From NCBI GenBank assembly GCA_937952895.1, contig CALFYC010000051.1, forward strand, positions 1-6,234: a stretch of 6,234 nucleotides of DNA, read 5' to 3'. Position 1 is the stretch's first letter; each line of letters begins with the position of its first letter. The notes beneath the pieces are model-generated. The model searched no databases. It was not told where the DNA came from and saw only the letters and a program-made list of their open reading frames with translations. Below, piece by piece: positions 1-6,150 of this stretch. Both the position numbers and the translations under genes were made by a program. Source of the DNA: an uncultured Neisseriaceae bacterium (lineage in GTDB: Bacteria > Pseudomonadota > Gammaproteobacteria > Burkholderiales > UBA11063).

Positions 1-427
1 ATGATTCACGTCCATCACTACTTGGTAAGAAAAATACCATTCTGCCGCCAGTTTGTGATTCGGCAATTTCTACACTTCCGGAAATATTACATTTACCACC
101 TTCTGCAGATAAAATTGCGTTTGAGCATGCATTACTTTCTAAAGTCCATAAAATAACGCTTGATTCAGCAATTGTTACTGTTCCAAGATGAACTGATGTA
201 CTTTCTTGATTAATAAAAGTAAAAACTACAGATTCTAGTTTGTGACTAGCACCACTATAAATTGTTGATGATATATTATACTGAGATTCAGTAAAATTTA
301 AAGTATTCGTTGGATTATCTCCACCACCGCTTCCACCAGAATTAGTTGAGGATGATCCGCCACCCCCTGAACAACTTACAGTTAATAAAATCAAGAATAG
401 AGGTGCAATGTATTTGAAAATTTTCAT
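1..427 (-). CDS. Lipoprotein with ASH/HYDIN-like Ig domain, partial (C-terminus beyond left edge)
   Basis: An ATG at 427 opens a reading frame that stays open for 142 codons to the window edge, so only the N-terminus is present. Residues 1-18 form a short basic and hydrophobic signal peptide ending in LLTVSC. Cys19 is the likely lipidation site, although the lipobox is relaxed (Thr at -3). A Ser/Gly-rich tether follows (about residues 20-37), typical of lipoproteins held away from the membrane; Ser at +2 predicts outer-membrane sorting. From residue 43 there is a beta-rich segment with the pattern Cys101-x11-Cys113 followed by alternating hydrophobics. This resembles the C...L..G..C.I.V core of choice-of-anchor-D/ASH (HYDIN-like) Ig domains. 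Function is unknown; a surface adhesin or binding protein is an inference. The start has only a weak GGG ribosome-binding match. It lies 104 bp downstream of the transglycosylase on the same strand but seems to have its own promoter. Confidence 0.8.
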   Translation of the reverse strand, partial: MKIFKYIAPLFLILLTVSCSGGGGSSSTNSGGSGGGDNPTNTLNFTESQYNISSTIYSGASHKLESVVFTFINQESTSVHLGTVTIAESSVILWTLESNACSNAILSAEGGKCNISGSVEIAESQTGGRMVFFLPSSDGRES

Positions 428-472
428 ACTAAACCCATCTATAAAATTTAAAATAAATATTCATGCGTGAGT

Positions 473-481
473 ATTATATCA
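473..481 (-). promoter_or_regulatory. Extended -10 promoter for the partial lipoprotein
   Basis: On the minus strand this reads TGATATAAT, a perfect TGnTATAAT extended -10. It would start transcription near 466, giving a leader of roughly 40 nt before the ATG at 427. No convincing -35 lies 16-18 nt upstream, which an extended -10 can tolerate. Confidence 0.55.
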
Positions 482-510
482 TTTATAGTAAATTAAATTA
501 TAGAAGAAAG

Positions 511-534
511 TAATCATCAGCAATAGGATGACTA
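511..534 (-). terminator. Possible weak terminator of the lytic transglycosylase gene
   Basis: On the minus strand an 8-bp stem (TAGTCATC paired with GATGATTA, one G:U) with an 8-nt loop begins at the stop codon itself. A T-rich run, CTTTCTTCT, follows. The stem is AT-rich and the T tract is interrupted, so termination may be partial. The separate promoter just downstream fits a transcript boundary here. Confidence 0.35.
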
Positions 535-1551
535 TTTACAAGAACCATCGATAGATACTTGTTTTAAAACAGCATTTCCTAGTTGATATACAACCATAGC
601 ATATTTATGGCTATGATTATAAGCAAAAATTACAAAGAAATTATTCAATGCAAGCCATGCTTGACTTCGATACATTGATTGTAGGGTAATTACACTTGCC
701 ATAGTTGTTGTATCACTAGCTTGATGTTTTACAATTACACCATTTTTTTGCCAAGTGACAATTGGATAAGATAAAAATTTCTGATCGCAAATAAGATTTT
801 TACATGTTTTAGGAGAGATCTTTACATCTAAAATTACATTTCCACCTCTTTGCCATCCATGCTTATTAAAATAATTAGCAATGCTTAAGATTGCATCCTT
901 AGGTGAGAATAGATCAGGTGATTTATCTTCGTTGTCACCTACTGCGAATTGTCGATATGAACTTGGCATAAATTGAGCTAAGCCAAACCCGCCATCAATT
1001 GCGCCAATTAATTTTGTTGGATTTAAGTGATTTTCATAACACATTGCAAGGTAATTGGCTAGTTCATCTTGGAAGAAATCTACGCGCCTTGGTGAGTTAA
1101 ATGCTAATGTAGTAAGTGTATCAATCATTCGGTAGTGTCCGGTAAAACCACCATAAGAGGTTTCAACCCCTAAAATGCCTAAGATTATTTCAGGTGGAAC
1201 GCCATACTTAGCTTGAGCTTTTTTAAATGTTGGCTTATATTCACAATAAAAGTCAGCACCAAGATCAATAGTTCGTTGGTTAATGAATTGTCTACGATAT
1301 ACAGACCAGGGTTTTGGCTTTTTTTTACTACTCTCTAACATATTTACTTGCATATTATAGGTAGAATCTTGGAATTCTGCTTCAGTTAGGGAGTCTTCAA
1401 TGAAATTTGCCGGAATTTTATATTTAGCTGAATAAGTTTTGATAAAGGTATTTAATTGTGATTCGGTAAATACATCACTTGAATAAGCATTAAATATGAA
1501 GCTTAAGAAGATTAATATTAAACTTAATTGGTTAACTTTATAATTTTTCAT
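532..1551 (-). CDS. mltB: Periplasmic MltB-type lytic murein transglycosylase
   Basis: The 339-residue product should cleave the MurNAc-GlcNAc bond of peptidoglycan, forming 1,6-anhydro-MurNAc ends during wall remodelling. Family marks of MltB/Slt35 (GH103) are clear. They are KPWSVYRRQFIN at 79-91, YGVPPEIILGILGVETSYGG at 116-135 with catalytic Glu130, SPRRVDFF at 153-160, GGFGLAQFMPSSYR at 187-200, IANYFNKHGWQRGG at 224-237, and a C-terminal NFFVIFAYNHSHKYAM segment at 304-319. Residues 1-24 look like a signal peptide with a signal peptidase I site after A-Y-S. There is no lipobox Cys, unlike membrane-bound E. coli MltB, so the enzyme is probably soluble. The length is close to the family norm. 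The Ca-binding EF-hand-like loop of Slt35 is degenerate here (around 204-214). The ATG at 1551 lacks a strong ribosome-binding site. It is divergent from the MFS gene. Confidence 0.93.
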   Translation of the reverse strand: MKNYKVNQLSLILIFLSFIFNAYSSDVFTESQLNTFIKTYSAKYKIPANFIEDSLTEAEFQDSTYNMQVNMLESSKKKPKPWSVYRRQFINQRTIDLGADFYCEYKPTFKKAQAKYGVPPEIILGILGVETSYGGFTGHYRMIDTLTTLAFNSPRRVDFFQDELANYLAMCYENHLNPTKLIGAIDGGFGLAQFMPSSYRQFAVGDNEDKSPDLFSPKDAILSIANYFNKHGWQRGGNVILDVKISPKTCKNLICDQKFLSYPIVTWQKNGVIVKHQASDTTTMASVITLQSMYRSQAWLALNNFFVIFAYNHSHKYAMVVYQLGNAVLKQVSIDGSCK

Positions 1552-1577
1552 ACTTTTAATTTAAAATTAGATACGAT

Positions 1578-1606
1578 TTGTATTTTGGACGTTATTGTAG
1601 CATAAT
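1578..1606 (+). promoter_or_regulatory. Putative sigma70 promoter of the MFS permease gene
   Basis: TTGTAT (1578-1583) and CATAAT (1601-1606) are separated by exactly 17 nt. The -35 matches only 3/6, the -10 matches 5/6. The predicted start near 1613 falls just after the TTG at 1609, so that codon could hardly be used and the ATG at 1654 is favoured. A TTGACT at 1609-1614 is a better -35 by itself, but its possible -10 would leave too short a leader. Confidence 0.4.
1594..1602 (-). promoter_or_regulatory. Extended -10 promoter of the lytic transglycosylase gene
   Basis: On the minus strand this reads TGCTACAAT, a TGn extended -10 with a 5/6 hexamer. It would start transcription near 1587, leaving a leader of about 36 nt before the ATG at 1551. 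No good -35 is visible. It abuts the plus-strand -10 of the permease gene. Confidence 0.45.
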
Positions 1607-1653
1607 AATTGACTAAAATAGCACGCAATAAATTTATAAATGAAAGATTAAAT

Positions 1654-2913
1654 ATGTCTAGTGGGAGCAAAAAGTTAATTTGGTTAATTAGTTTAGGTTC
1701 AATCCTTGAATATTATGATTTTGCAATATTTATCTATTTAGCTCCATTTATTGGTAAAGATTTAATTCCAATTAAAGATCAAACAATCAATTTAATTGTT
1801 AGTTTTGCAATTTTAGCACTAGGTGCTGTTTTTCGAATATTAGGTGGAATATTTTTTTCACATATGGGGGATACAAAAGGGCGTAAAAATCCTTTTATTT
1901 ATACTATTATTTTTATGGCATTACCAACTTTCTTAATTGCCTTAATTCCAGGGATTAATCATATTGGTATTTTTTCAACAGTTTTATTAGTGATTTTTAG
2001 GATTTTTCAAGGCTTTGCAGTAGGTGGAGAAATACCTGGCGCTATTGTTTTTGGTTATGAAACTGCAAATATTAACCGTAGAGCTATAGCCGCGTCAATT
2101 GTTATTATAGGAATTAATTTGGGGTTTTTATCTGCATCAATTATTTCATCTTTAATCTCAAGTAACCTATTTCATTCGCTCTTAATAAATTGGCGTTTAG
2201 CATTTATTATAGGTGGAGTATTTGGCCTTATAAGTTATTTTTTACGTAAAAATTTAATCGAAACGATTTCTTTTAGCAAATATCAAAAAATGCTAAAGAA
2301 AGAAATAGTGCCAATTAGTTTATTATTTAAAAATCATGCAAATAATTTTTATTTATTATTTGGTTATGGTTGTTTCTTTGCCTTATTTTTAGCAATATTT
2401 ACGTTTTATCTCCCATCTTATTTATCTAATTTTTATCATTATCCTATTGCTAAATTATTGAAATTTAATTCATATATTATCATTGTATTTATCTTATCTT
2501 CACTTATTACTGGAATATATGATAAATTATTCGGTAAGCATTTTTTTTTATGGAGCGTTACTTTACTTGGAATTTTTGCGTCATTAATATTTTTTGCTTA
2601 TCCATATTTAACTATAGATCAAATCTTATTTTTTCATTTAATTTTAATTATCCCAATTGGATTAATTTGTGGAAGATTTCCAGTGATTGCTGCTTCATTT
2701 TTTCCAGTATCTGTTCGTTATACGGGAGTATCTTTAGTTTATAACATTAGTTTTGGACTGATTGCCGGTTCAACTCAAATGATATTGACTTGGTTAATTA
2801 AAGTTACTAATATTTTATGGATTCCTGTAGTTTTAATTATATTATTTACTATTTTTGCTCTAATTTCTTTTATCCTTACTGAGAAAAGCAAATTTATTAA
2901 TTATATTGATTGA
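1654..2913 (+). CDS. MFS permease of the metabolite:H+ symporter (MHS) family, ProP/KgtP/ShiA-like
   Basis: This is a 419-residue, very hydrophobic protein with about 12 predicted membrane helices. It probably imports a small solute (carboxylate, betaine/proline or similar) with protons across the inner membrane. MHS signatures, numbered from this ATG, are LEYYDFAIFIYLAPFIG at 18-34 in TM1, GDTKGRK at 72-78 (the MFS loop 2-3 motif), RIFQGFAVGGE at 116-126 in TM4, WRLAFIIGG at 180-188, and FPVSVRYTG at 350-358. Substrate cannot be read from sequence. The C-terminal coiled coil of ProP is absent. The frame extends upstream to a TTG at 1609. The ATG at 1654 is preferred because GAAAGA sits 6-7 nt upstream, the family starts close to TM1, and the likely transcription start lies after the TTG. 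It is divergent from the transglycosylase gene and 136 nt ahead of the DUF2975 gene. Confidence 0.88.
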   Translation: MSSGSKKLIWLISLGSILEYYDFAIFIYLAPFIGKDLIPIKDQTINLIVSFAILALGAVFRILGGIFFSHMGDTKGRKNPFIYTIIFMALPTFLIALIPGINHIGIFSTVLLVIFRIFQGFAVGGEIPGAIVFGYETANINRRAIAASIVIIGINLGFLSASIISSLISSNLFHSLLINWRLAFIIGGVFGLISYFLRKNLIETISFSKYQKMLKKEIVPISLLFKNHANNFYLLFGYGCFFALFLAIFTFYLPSYLSNFYHYPIAKLLKFNSYIIIVFILSSLITGIYDKLFGKHFFLWSVTLLGIFASLIFFAYPYLTIDQILFFHLILIIPIGLICGRFPVIAASFFPVSVRYTGVSLVYNISFGLIAGSTQMILTWLIKVTNILWIPVVLIILFTIFALISFILTEKSKFINYID

Positions 2914-2917
2914 TGAA

Positions 2918-2972
2918 ATCACATTAAATTACATGCTGTAATTAATCTTATTAAATAAATATTTAATGTGAT
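2918..2972. repeat. 12-bp perfect inverted repeat, candidate operator upstream of the DUF2975 operon
   Basis: ATCACATTAAAT at 2918-2929 is repeated in inverted form as ATTTAATGTGAT at 2961-2972. All 12 positions match, and the arms are separated by 31 bp. Arm midpoints are 43 bp apart, about four helical turns. The right arm overlaps the extended -10 of the DUF2975 promoter and the left arm begins 4 bp after the permease stop. The loop is long and no T tract follows, so a DNA operator is more likely than a terminator. Binding by the downstream HTH protein is an inference. Confidence 0.5.
2927..2943. promoter_or_regulatory. 17-bp dyad (7-3-7), candidate regulator-binding site
   Basis: AATTACA, a TGC spacer, then TGTAATT form a perfect 7-bp dyad. 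It sits just upstream of where the -35 of the DUF2975 promoter would fall and overlaps the left arm of the larger inverted repeat by three bases. Size and symmetry suit a dimeric HTH regulator. The ligand protein is unknown. Confidence 0.45.
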
Positions 2973-2977
2973 ACAAT
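2969..2977 (+). promoter_or_regulatory. Extended -10 promoter of the DUF2975-HTH operon
   Basis: TGATACAAT is a TGn extended -10 with a 5/6 hexamer. It predicts a start near 2984, 21 nt before the ATG at 3005 and about 66 nt before the ATG at 3050. No clear -35 is present. The right arm of the 12-bp inverted repeat covers its TG element, so a bound repressor would block it. Confidence 0.45.
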
Positions 2978-3049
2978 AAGTATTTATTCCTTTAGGTTAA
3001 TTTTATGATAATATGGTTTCCTAAGTTAAAATTTTTTAGGATTAAAATT

Positions 3050-3619
3050 ATGAAAAAATTTGAAAATAGATTAGTTAGAACTAGTAAAAATACACTTATT
3101 ATTTCAAAAATATTATTAATCGTATTATTATTTATAGCTATCACTCCTTGGTTTTTCCCTACATCAACATTTGGCGAAGGTATTATGGGGATATTGGGTG
3201 TATCTCATTATGCAGATAATAATTTTGATTATGTAACTAGAAATTTTACAATACTTAATCGTAGTTTGGGAATTATAGGATCAATTATTGGAATGTTACC
3301 ATTATTTATCGGTGTTTTAGTTATGATGAAATTATCAAAAAACTATATTACTGGAGAAGTATTTAATTTACAGAATATAAAATCTTATCATCATTTAGGA
3401 GTAATCTATTTATTAAGTGCTGTTTTATTACAGCCATTAAGCCAAATTTTATTTTCCCTATGTGCAACAATTAATAATCCAATAGGGCATAGATTTATAA
3501 GAATTACTTTTGATTTAAGTAATTTAACTGCTATATTTTTTGCAATAATGTTAATTATAATTAGCCAAGTAATGTATTTAGGACAAAAAATTAGTGAAGA
3601 ACAAGAATTAACTATTTAA
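3050..3619 (+). CDS. DUF2975 family membrane protein
   Basis: The 189-residue product has four predicted membrane helices at about 16-36, 72-94, 116-136 and 156-177, numbered from this ATG. The central NYITGEVFNLQNIKSYHHLG segment (98-117) and the acidic end SEEQELTI match the DUF2975 pattern. These proteins are typically encoded beside a YozG-type HTH regulator, as here (compare the Bacillus subtilis YoaS/YozG pair). Their biochemical role is unknown; an accessory or sensory partner of the regulator is an inference. The ATG at 3050 has AGGA 8 nt upstream. An in-frame ATG at 3005, with AGGT 7 nt upstream, would add 15 residues, largely hydrophobic and basic. The shorter form is preferred because it begins with a usual cytoplasmic MKKFENR tail, but the longer one cannot be excluded. 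The stop overlaps the ribosome-binding site of the next gene. Confidence 0.85.
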   Translation: MKKFENRLVRTSKNTLIISKILLIVLLFIAITPWFFPTSTFGEGIMGILGVSHYADNNFDYVTRNFTILNRSLGIIGSIIGMLPLFIGVLVMMKLSKNYITGEVFNLQNIKSYHHLGVIYLLSAVLLQPLSQILFSLCATINNPIGHRFIRITFDLSNLTAIFFAIMLIIISQVMYLGQKISEEQELTI

Positions 3620-3621
3620 GG
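3618..3621 (+). promoter_or_regulatory. Ribosome-binding site overlapping the upstream stop codon
   Basis: AAGG spans the last two bases of the DUF2975 stop codon and lies 9 nt before the HTH gene's ATG. The overlap suggests translational coupling of the two genes in one mRNA. Confidence 0.6.
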
Positions 3622-3630
3622 TTTGATATT

Positions 3631-3837
3631 ATGGCCATAATTATTGAATTAGATGTAATGCTCGCCAAACGTAAAATGAAGTTACAAAAATTATCTGAAT
3701 TAGTAGGTATAACTATCCAAAATTTATCTATTTTAAAAAATGGTAAAGCTAAAGCAATTAAACTTGAAACTTTAAATTCTATTTGTGTCGCTCTTGATTG
3801 CCAACCTGGAGATATATTAAGATATCAAAAAATTTAG
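3631..3837 (+). CDS. YozG-family Cro/CI-type HTH transcriptional regulator
   Basis: The 68-residue protein is essentially only a DNA-binding domain, the usual size for the YozG (COG3655) family. Residues 5-16 (IELDVMLAKRKM) form helix 1. Residues 21-37 form the helix-turn-helix (LSELVGITIQNLSILKN), with recognition-helix residues around Gln30, Asn31 and Ser33. The KAKAIKLETLNSICVALDC stretch and the QPGDILRY end are highly typical of the family. It probably dimerises and represses or activates a nearby promoter; autoregulation of its own operon is an inference supported by dyads at 2918-2972. It starts 11 nt after the DUF2975 stop and is clearly co-transcribed with it. There is no ligand-binding domain, so any signal would have to come through a partner, perhaps the membrane protein. 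Confidence 0.93.
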   Translation: MAIIIELDVMLAKRKMKLQKLSELVGITIQNLSILKNGKAKAIKLETLNSICVALDCQPGDILRYQKI

Positions 3838-3849
3838 TTTCTTTATTAT

Positions 3850-3888
3850 TTGGCTAAACTCATATTTTTCAAAGATAAGTTTAGCCAA
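3850..3888. terminator. Hairpin between convergent genes, probable bidirectional terminator
   Basis: TTGGCTAAACT (3850-3860) pairs perfectly with AGTTTAGCCAA (3878-3888), an 11-bp stem with a 17-nt loop. It lies 13 bp after the HTH gene stop and 12 bp beyond the stop of the convergent lipoprotein gene, so it can serve both strands. Flanks are AT-rich but lack a clean T tract, so efficiency is uncertain. Confidence 0.6.
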
Positions 3889-3900
3889 GAATTTATAATA

Positions 3901-5940
3901 CTAATAAACGCTCAATAAGGTTTTTGAAACATAAGTATTTGTCAGTGTCCAATTCATACCGTCAAGAGAAGTTAAAATAATCCCATTATCTCCAACAGCA
4001 ACATATTCACCATTGTTATAATTTACTGAGTATAAACCAGTATCTATTGTTAAATCAGTGGAGTTATAAGAAACTTGCCAGTTGGTGGCATCTGTAGACG
4101 TTAAAATAAAACCAATAAAAAATCCACCACTAGAATAATGTCCTACAGCAACATATTTATCATTACCATAAGTTACCCCATCCAAAACTTCATTAGTTCC
4201 TGATGATTCAATAGTCCAACTTATTCCATCCGTTGAGGATAAGATTGTTCCACTAGCTCCTACAGCAATATATTTACTGTTACCATAAGTTACTCCATAC
4301 AAAGTATCACTAACCCCTGATGTTTCTTGATTCCAATTAGATCCATCACTAGAGGTCAAAATAATACCATTACTTCCAACTATTATGTATTTACCGTTAC
4401 CATAGGCTATATTAGATAATCCATCATTAACCCCTGATGATTCTTGTTCCCATGTGACTCCATTAGTAGAATTTAAAATAACTCCATTATCTCCAACTAC
4501 AACAAACTTATTATTTGCAAATGTTACTTTTGCTACAACTGAGTTTGTAGATTCCTCATTCCAGTTTAAGCCATCATTTGAGCTTAGAATATTAGCATAA
4601 CCAGCAGATAAATTATAACCTACTGCACAATACTTCCCATTTCCAAACGCAACTCCAGTTAAATAGCTAACTTGATTTGGAACAGCGTTACCCCAGGATG
4701 TCCCATTGGTAGAGCTTAAAATTACACCGCTATGACCTACTACAATGAATTGGTTATTGCTATAAACTATTCCAAATAGTGCATATGTTACCCCTGATGA
4801 TTGCTGTGTCCAATTAATTCCATCAGTAGAGGTTAAGATAGTGCCGCTTTGTCCTATAGTAATGTATTTATTGTCGCTATAGCTTATATTTGATAATCCT
4901 TCACTAACGCCGGATGATTCTTGATCCCATGTGGTTCCATCTGTAGAAGTTAAAACAACTCCAAAATCTCCAACTATAACATATTTACCATTCCCAAAAG
5001 TTACCTCTTGTAAATCGCTACTAACTCCGGATGATTCTTGATCCCATGTGATTCCATCTGTAGAAGTTAAAATAACTCCCGAAGCTCCAACTGCAATATA
5101 TTTATTGTTGCCAAAAGTGATACCAATTAAATTGTTGCTTATTCCAGAAGATGATTGATTCCAGCTGGTTCCATTAGTAGATGTTAGAATAGTTCCAGCA
5201 TTTCCAACAACAACATATTTATCATTATAAATCACACTAATTAAAAAACTGCTTGAATTAGAAGATTCTTGAGTCCAGTTTTTTCCATTGGCAGAGGTTA
5301 AAATTGTACCATTTTCTCCAACTGTAATATATTGATTATTGCCGTATATTACCTGTTTTAATCCAGTACTAACTTTAGATTCTTGGGTCCAAGAAGTGCC
5401 ATTTGAAGATGTTGAAATAGTACCGTTATCTGAAACTATGACATACAAGTTATTATTATAGGTGATTGATGAATAATTATTTCCAACAGATGCTTGAAAT
5501 TGGTTATTAATTAATTGTCCACTAATACTATCTCCAACAATAATTGTTGCAGGATTTATAGTTATTGTTGTAGATTCTGATTGATAACCATTTGCATTCA
5601 CTATAACTGATGAACTACCAAAACTTTCTGCTATTAGAGTTATTTCACATGAGTTAGATTCCGAGGACAAATTACAGCTACTTTCACTTAATGAAAGATT
5701 AGAATTATTCGAAGTAATATTTGCTACAATATTTGCTACAGATGAGCTGTTATTAAGTGAAATTATGGCTGCAGTTGATTCTCCGACTGTGAGGGTTGAT
5801 TCATTAATAGATATGCTTAAAGTGCCATTTACTATAGTTGAAGAAGATCCGCTACTTGCACCACCACCATTGCAACTTATTAGTGCCAGAGATAAAATTA
5901 TTAATAAATATCTATAAGTTTTTATAAGTGTTTTAAGCAT
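3901..5940 (-). CDS. Outer-membrane lipoprotein with Ig-like domain and 13 Asp-box-like propeller repeats
   Basis: The 679-residue precursor has a signal peptide with lipobox LISC, giving lipidated Cys23. Asn at +2 predicts outer-membrane location. A Gly/Ser tether runs to about 36. Residues 37-130 form a Ser/Asn-rich Ig-like domain with Cys89 and Cys98, which may form a disulfide. Thirteen tandem repeats follow from 156 to 674, mostly 39 residues. Each has the pattern L..V.YGN.KYI.VG..G.ILTSTDG..W.QESSG. This matches sialidase/Ycf48-like Asp-box (BNR) blades of four short strands, though the motif SxDGxxW is one residue shorter than the classic Asp box. Trp is present in all thirteen. Repeats 8 and 12 carry insertions. 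The final LLSVY (675-679) looks like the first strand of another blade. No catalytic residues are recognised, so binding to glycan, protein or surface is an inference. The ATG at 5940 has AAAGG 8 nt upstream. Confidence 0.88.
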   Translation of the reverse strand: MLKTLIKTYRYLLIILSLALISCNGGGASSGSSSTIVNGTLSISINESTLTVGESTAAIISLNNSSSVANIVANITSNNSNLSLSESSCNLSSESNSCEITLIAESFGSSSVIVNANGYQSESTTITINPATIIVGDSISGQLINNQFQASVGNNYSSITYNNNLYVIVSDNGTISTSSNGTSWTQESKVSTGLKQVIYGNNQYITVGENGTILTSANGKNWTQESSNSSSFLISVIYNDKYVVVGNAGTILTSTNGTSWNQSSSGISNNLIGITFGNNKYIAVGASGVILTSTDGITWDQESSGVSSDLQEVTFGNGKYVIVGDFGVVLTSTDGTTWDQESSGVSEGLSNISYSDNKYITIGQSGTILTSTDGINWTQQSSGVTYALFGIVYSNNQFIVVGHSGVILSSTNGTSWGNAVPNQVSYLTGVAFGNGKYCAVGYNLSAGYANILSSNDGLNWNEESTNSVVAKVTFANNKFVVVGDNGVILNSTNGVTWEQESSGVNDGLSNIAYGNGKYIIVGSNGIILTSSDGSNWNQETSGVSDTLYGVTYGNSKYIAVGASGTILSSTDGISWTIESSGTNEVLDGVTYGNDKYVAVGHYSSGGFFIGFILTSTDATNWQVSYNSTDLTIDTGLYSVNYNNGEYVAVGDNGIILTSLDGMNWTLTNTYVSKTLLSVY
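3919..5475 (-). repeat. Thirteen tandem repeats of about 117 bp encoding propeller blades
   Basis: Within the lipoprotein gene, thirteen units encode residues 156-674. Ten are exactly 39 residues (117 bp), two are slightly different (38 each, repeats 1 and 3 being the short ones), and repeats 8 and 12 are 42 and 50; individual boundaries are approximate. DNA similarity is greatest between repeats 4 and 5. The units are diverged enough that they are old protein repeats rather than a short-tandem expansion. Confidence 0.85.
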
Positions 5941-5983
5941 CTTTTATACCTTTATATAAAAATTATTATTACTGTTCAGAATA

Positions 5984-5991
5984 AGTGTAAC
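5984..5991 (-). promoter_or_regulatory. Possible extended -10 promoter of the propeller lipoprotein gene
   Basis: On the minus strand TGTTACACT spans about 5984-5992: a TGn followed by TACACT (5984-5989). It predicts a start near 5977 and a leader of about 37 nt with AAAGG at 5949-5953 before the ATG at 5940. No good -35 accompanies it, so confidence is low. Confidence 0.3.
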
Positions 5992-6031
5992 ACAATATTA
6001 TCTTCATAGTCTAATTATAACCAACATGTAG

Positions 6032-6086
6032 GTGCCAAATACATATTAAAAAGTTACTCTATCTTTTAGGCACAATAATTTTTTTT
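6032..6086 (+). terminator. Weak hairpin plus T8 tract in the right intergenic region
   Basis: GTGCC (6032-6036) pairs with GGCAC (6069-6073), extendable by AAA/TTT across a one-base bulge, with a long loop. Eight T residues follow at 6079-6086. The layout is terminator-like on the plus strand, but no plus-strand gene is seen upstream that would need it, so it may be chance in AT-rich DNA. Confidence 0.2.
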
Positions 6087-6150
6087 CAATAAACTAAGAC
6101 AGGAATAAAATTCTAAAATTTTCTCAAAATCCAAGGTATTGCAACAATAG

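Noticed and set aside
1609..1653. TTG at 1609 as the start of the MFS permease
   Set aside because: It has no ribosome-binding site and falls at or before the probable transcription start. The ATG at 1654 has GAAAGA upstream and gives the usual N-terminus for the family.
2550..2744. Plus-strand 64-codon open frame inside the permease gene
   Set aside because: It overlaps a strongly supported MFS coding region in another frame. Its Phe/Ser/Asn-rich product has no recognisable features, so it is a shadow frame.
2918..2972. Rho-independent terminator of the permease gene
   Set aside because: The stem is nearly all A/T, the loop is 31 nt and no T tract follows, so it fits an operator better than a terminator.
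3919..5475. CRISPR array or other non-coding tandem repeat
   Set aside because: The 117-bp periodicity is in frame throughout one long coding region and reflects protein repeats. Units are diverged and there are no short identical repeats with unique spacers.
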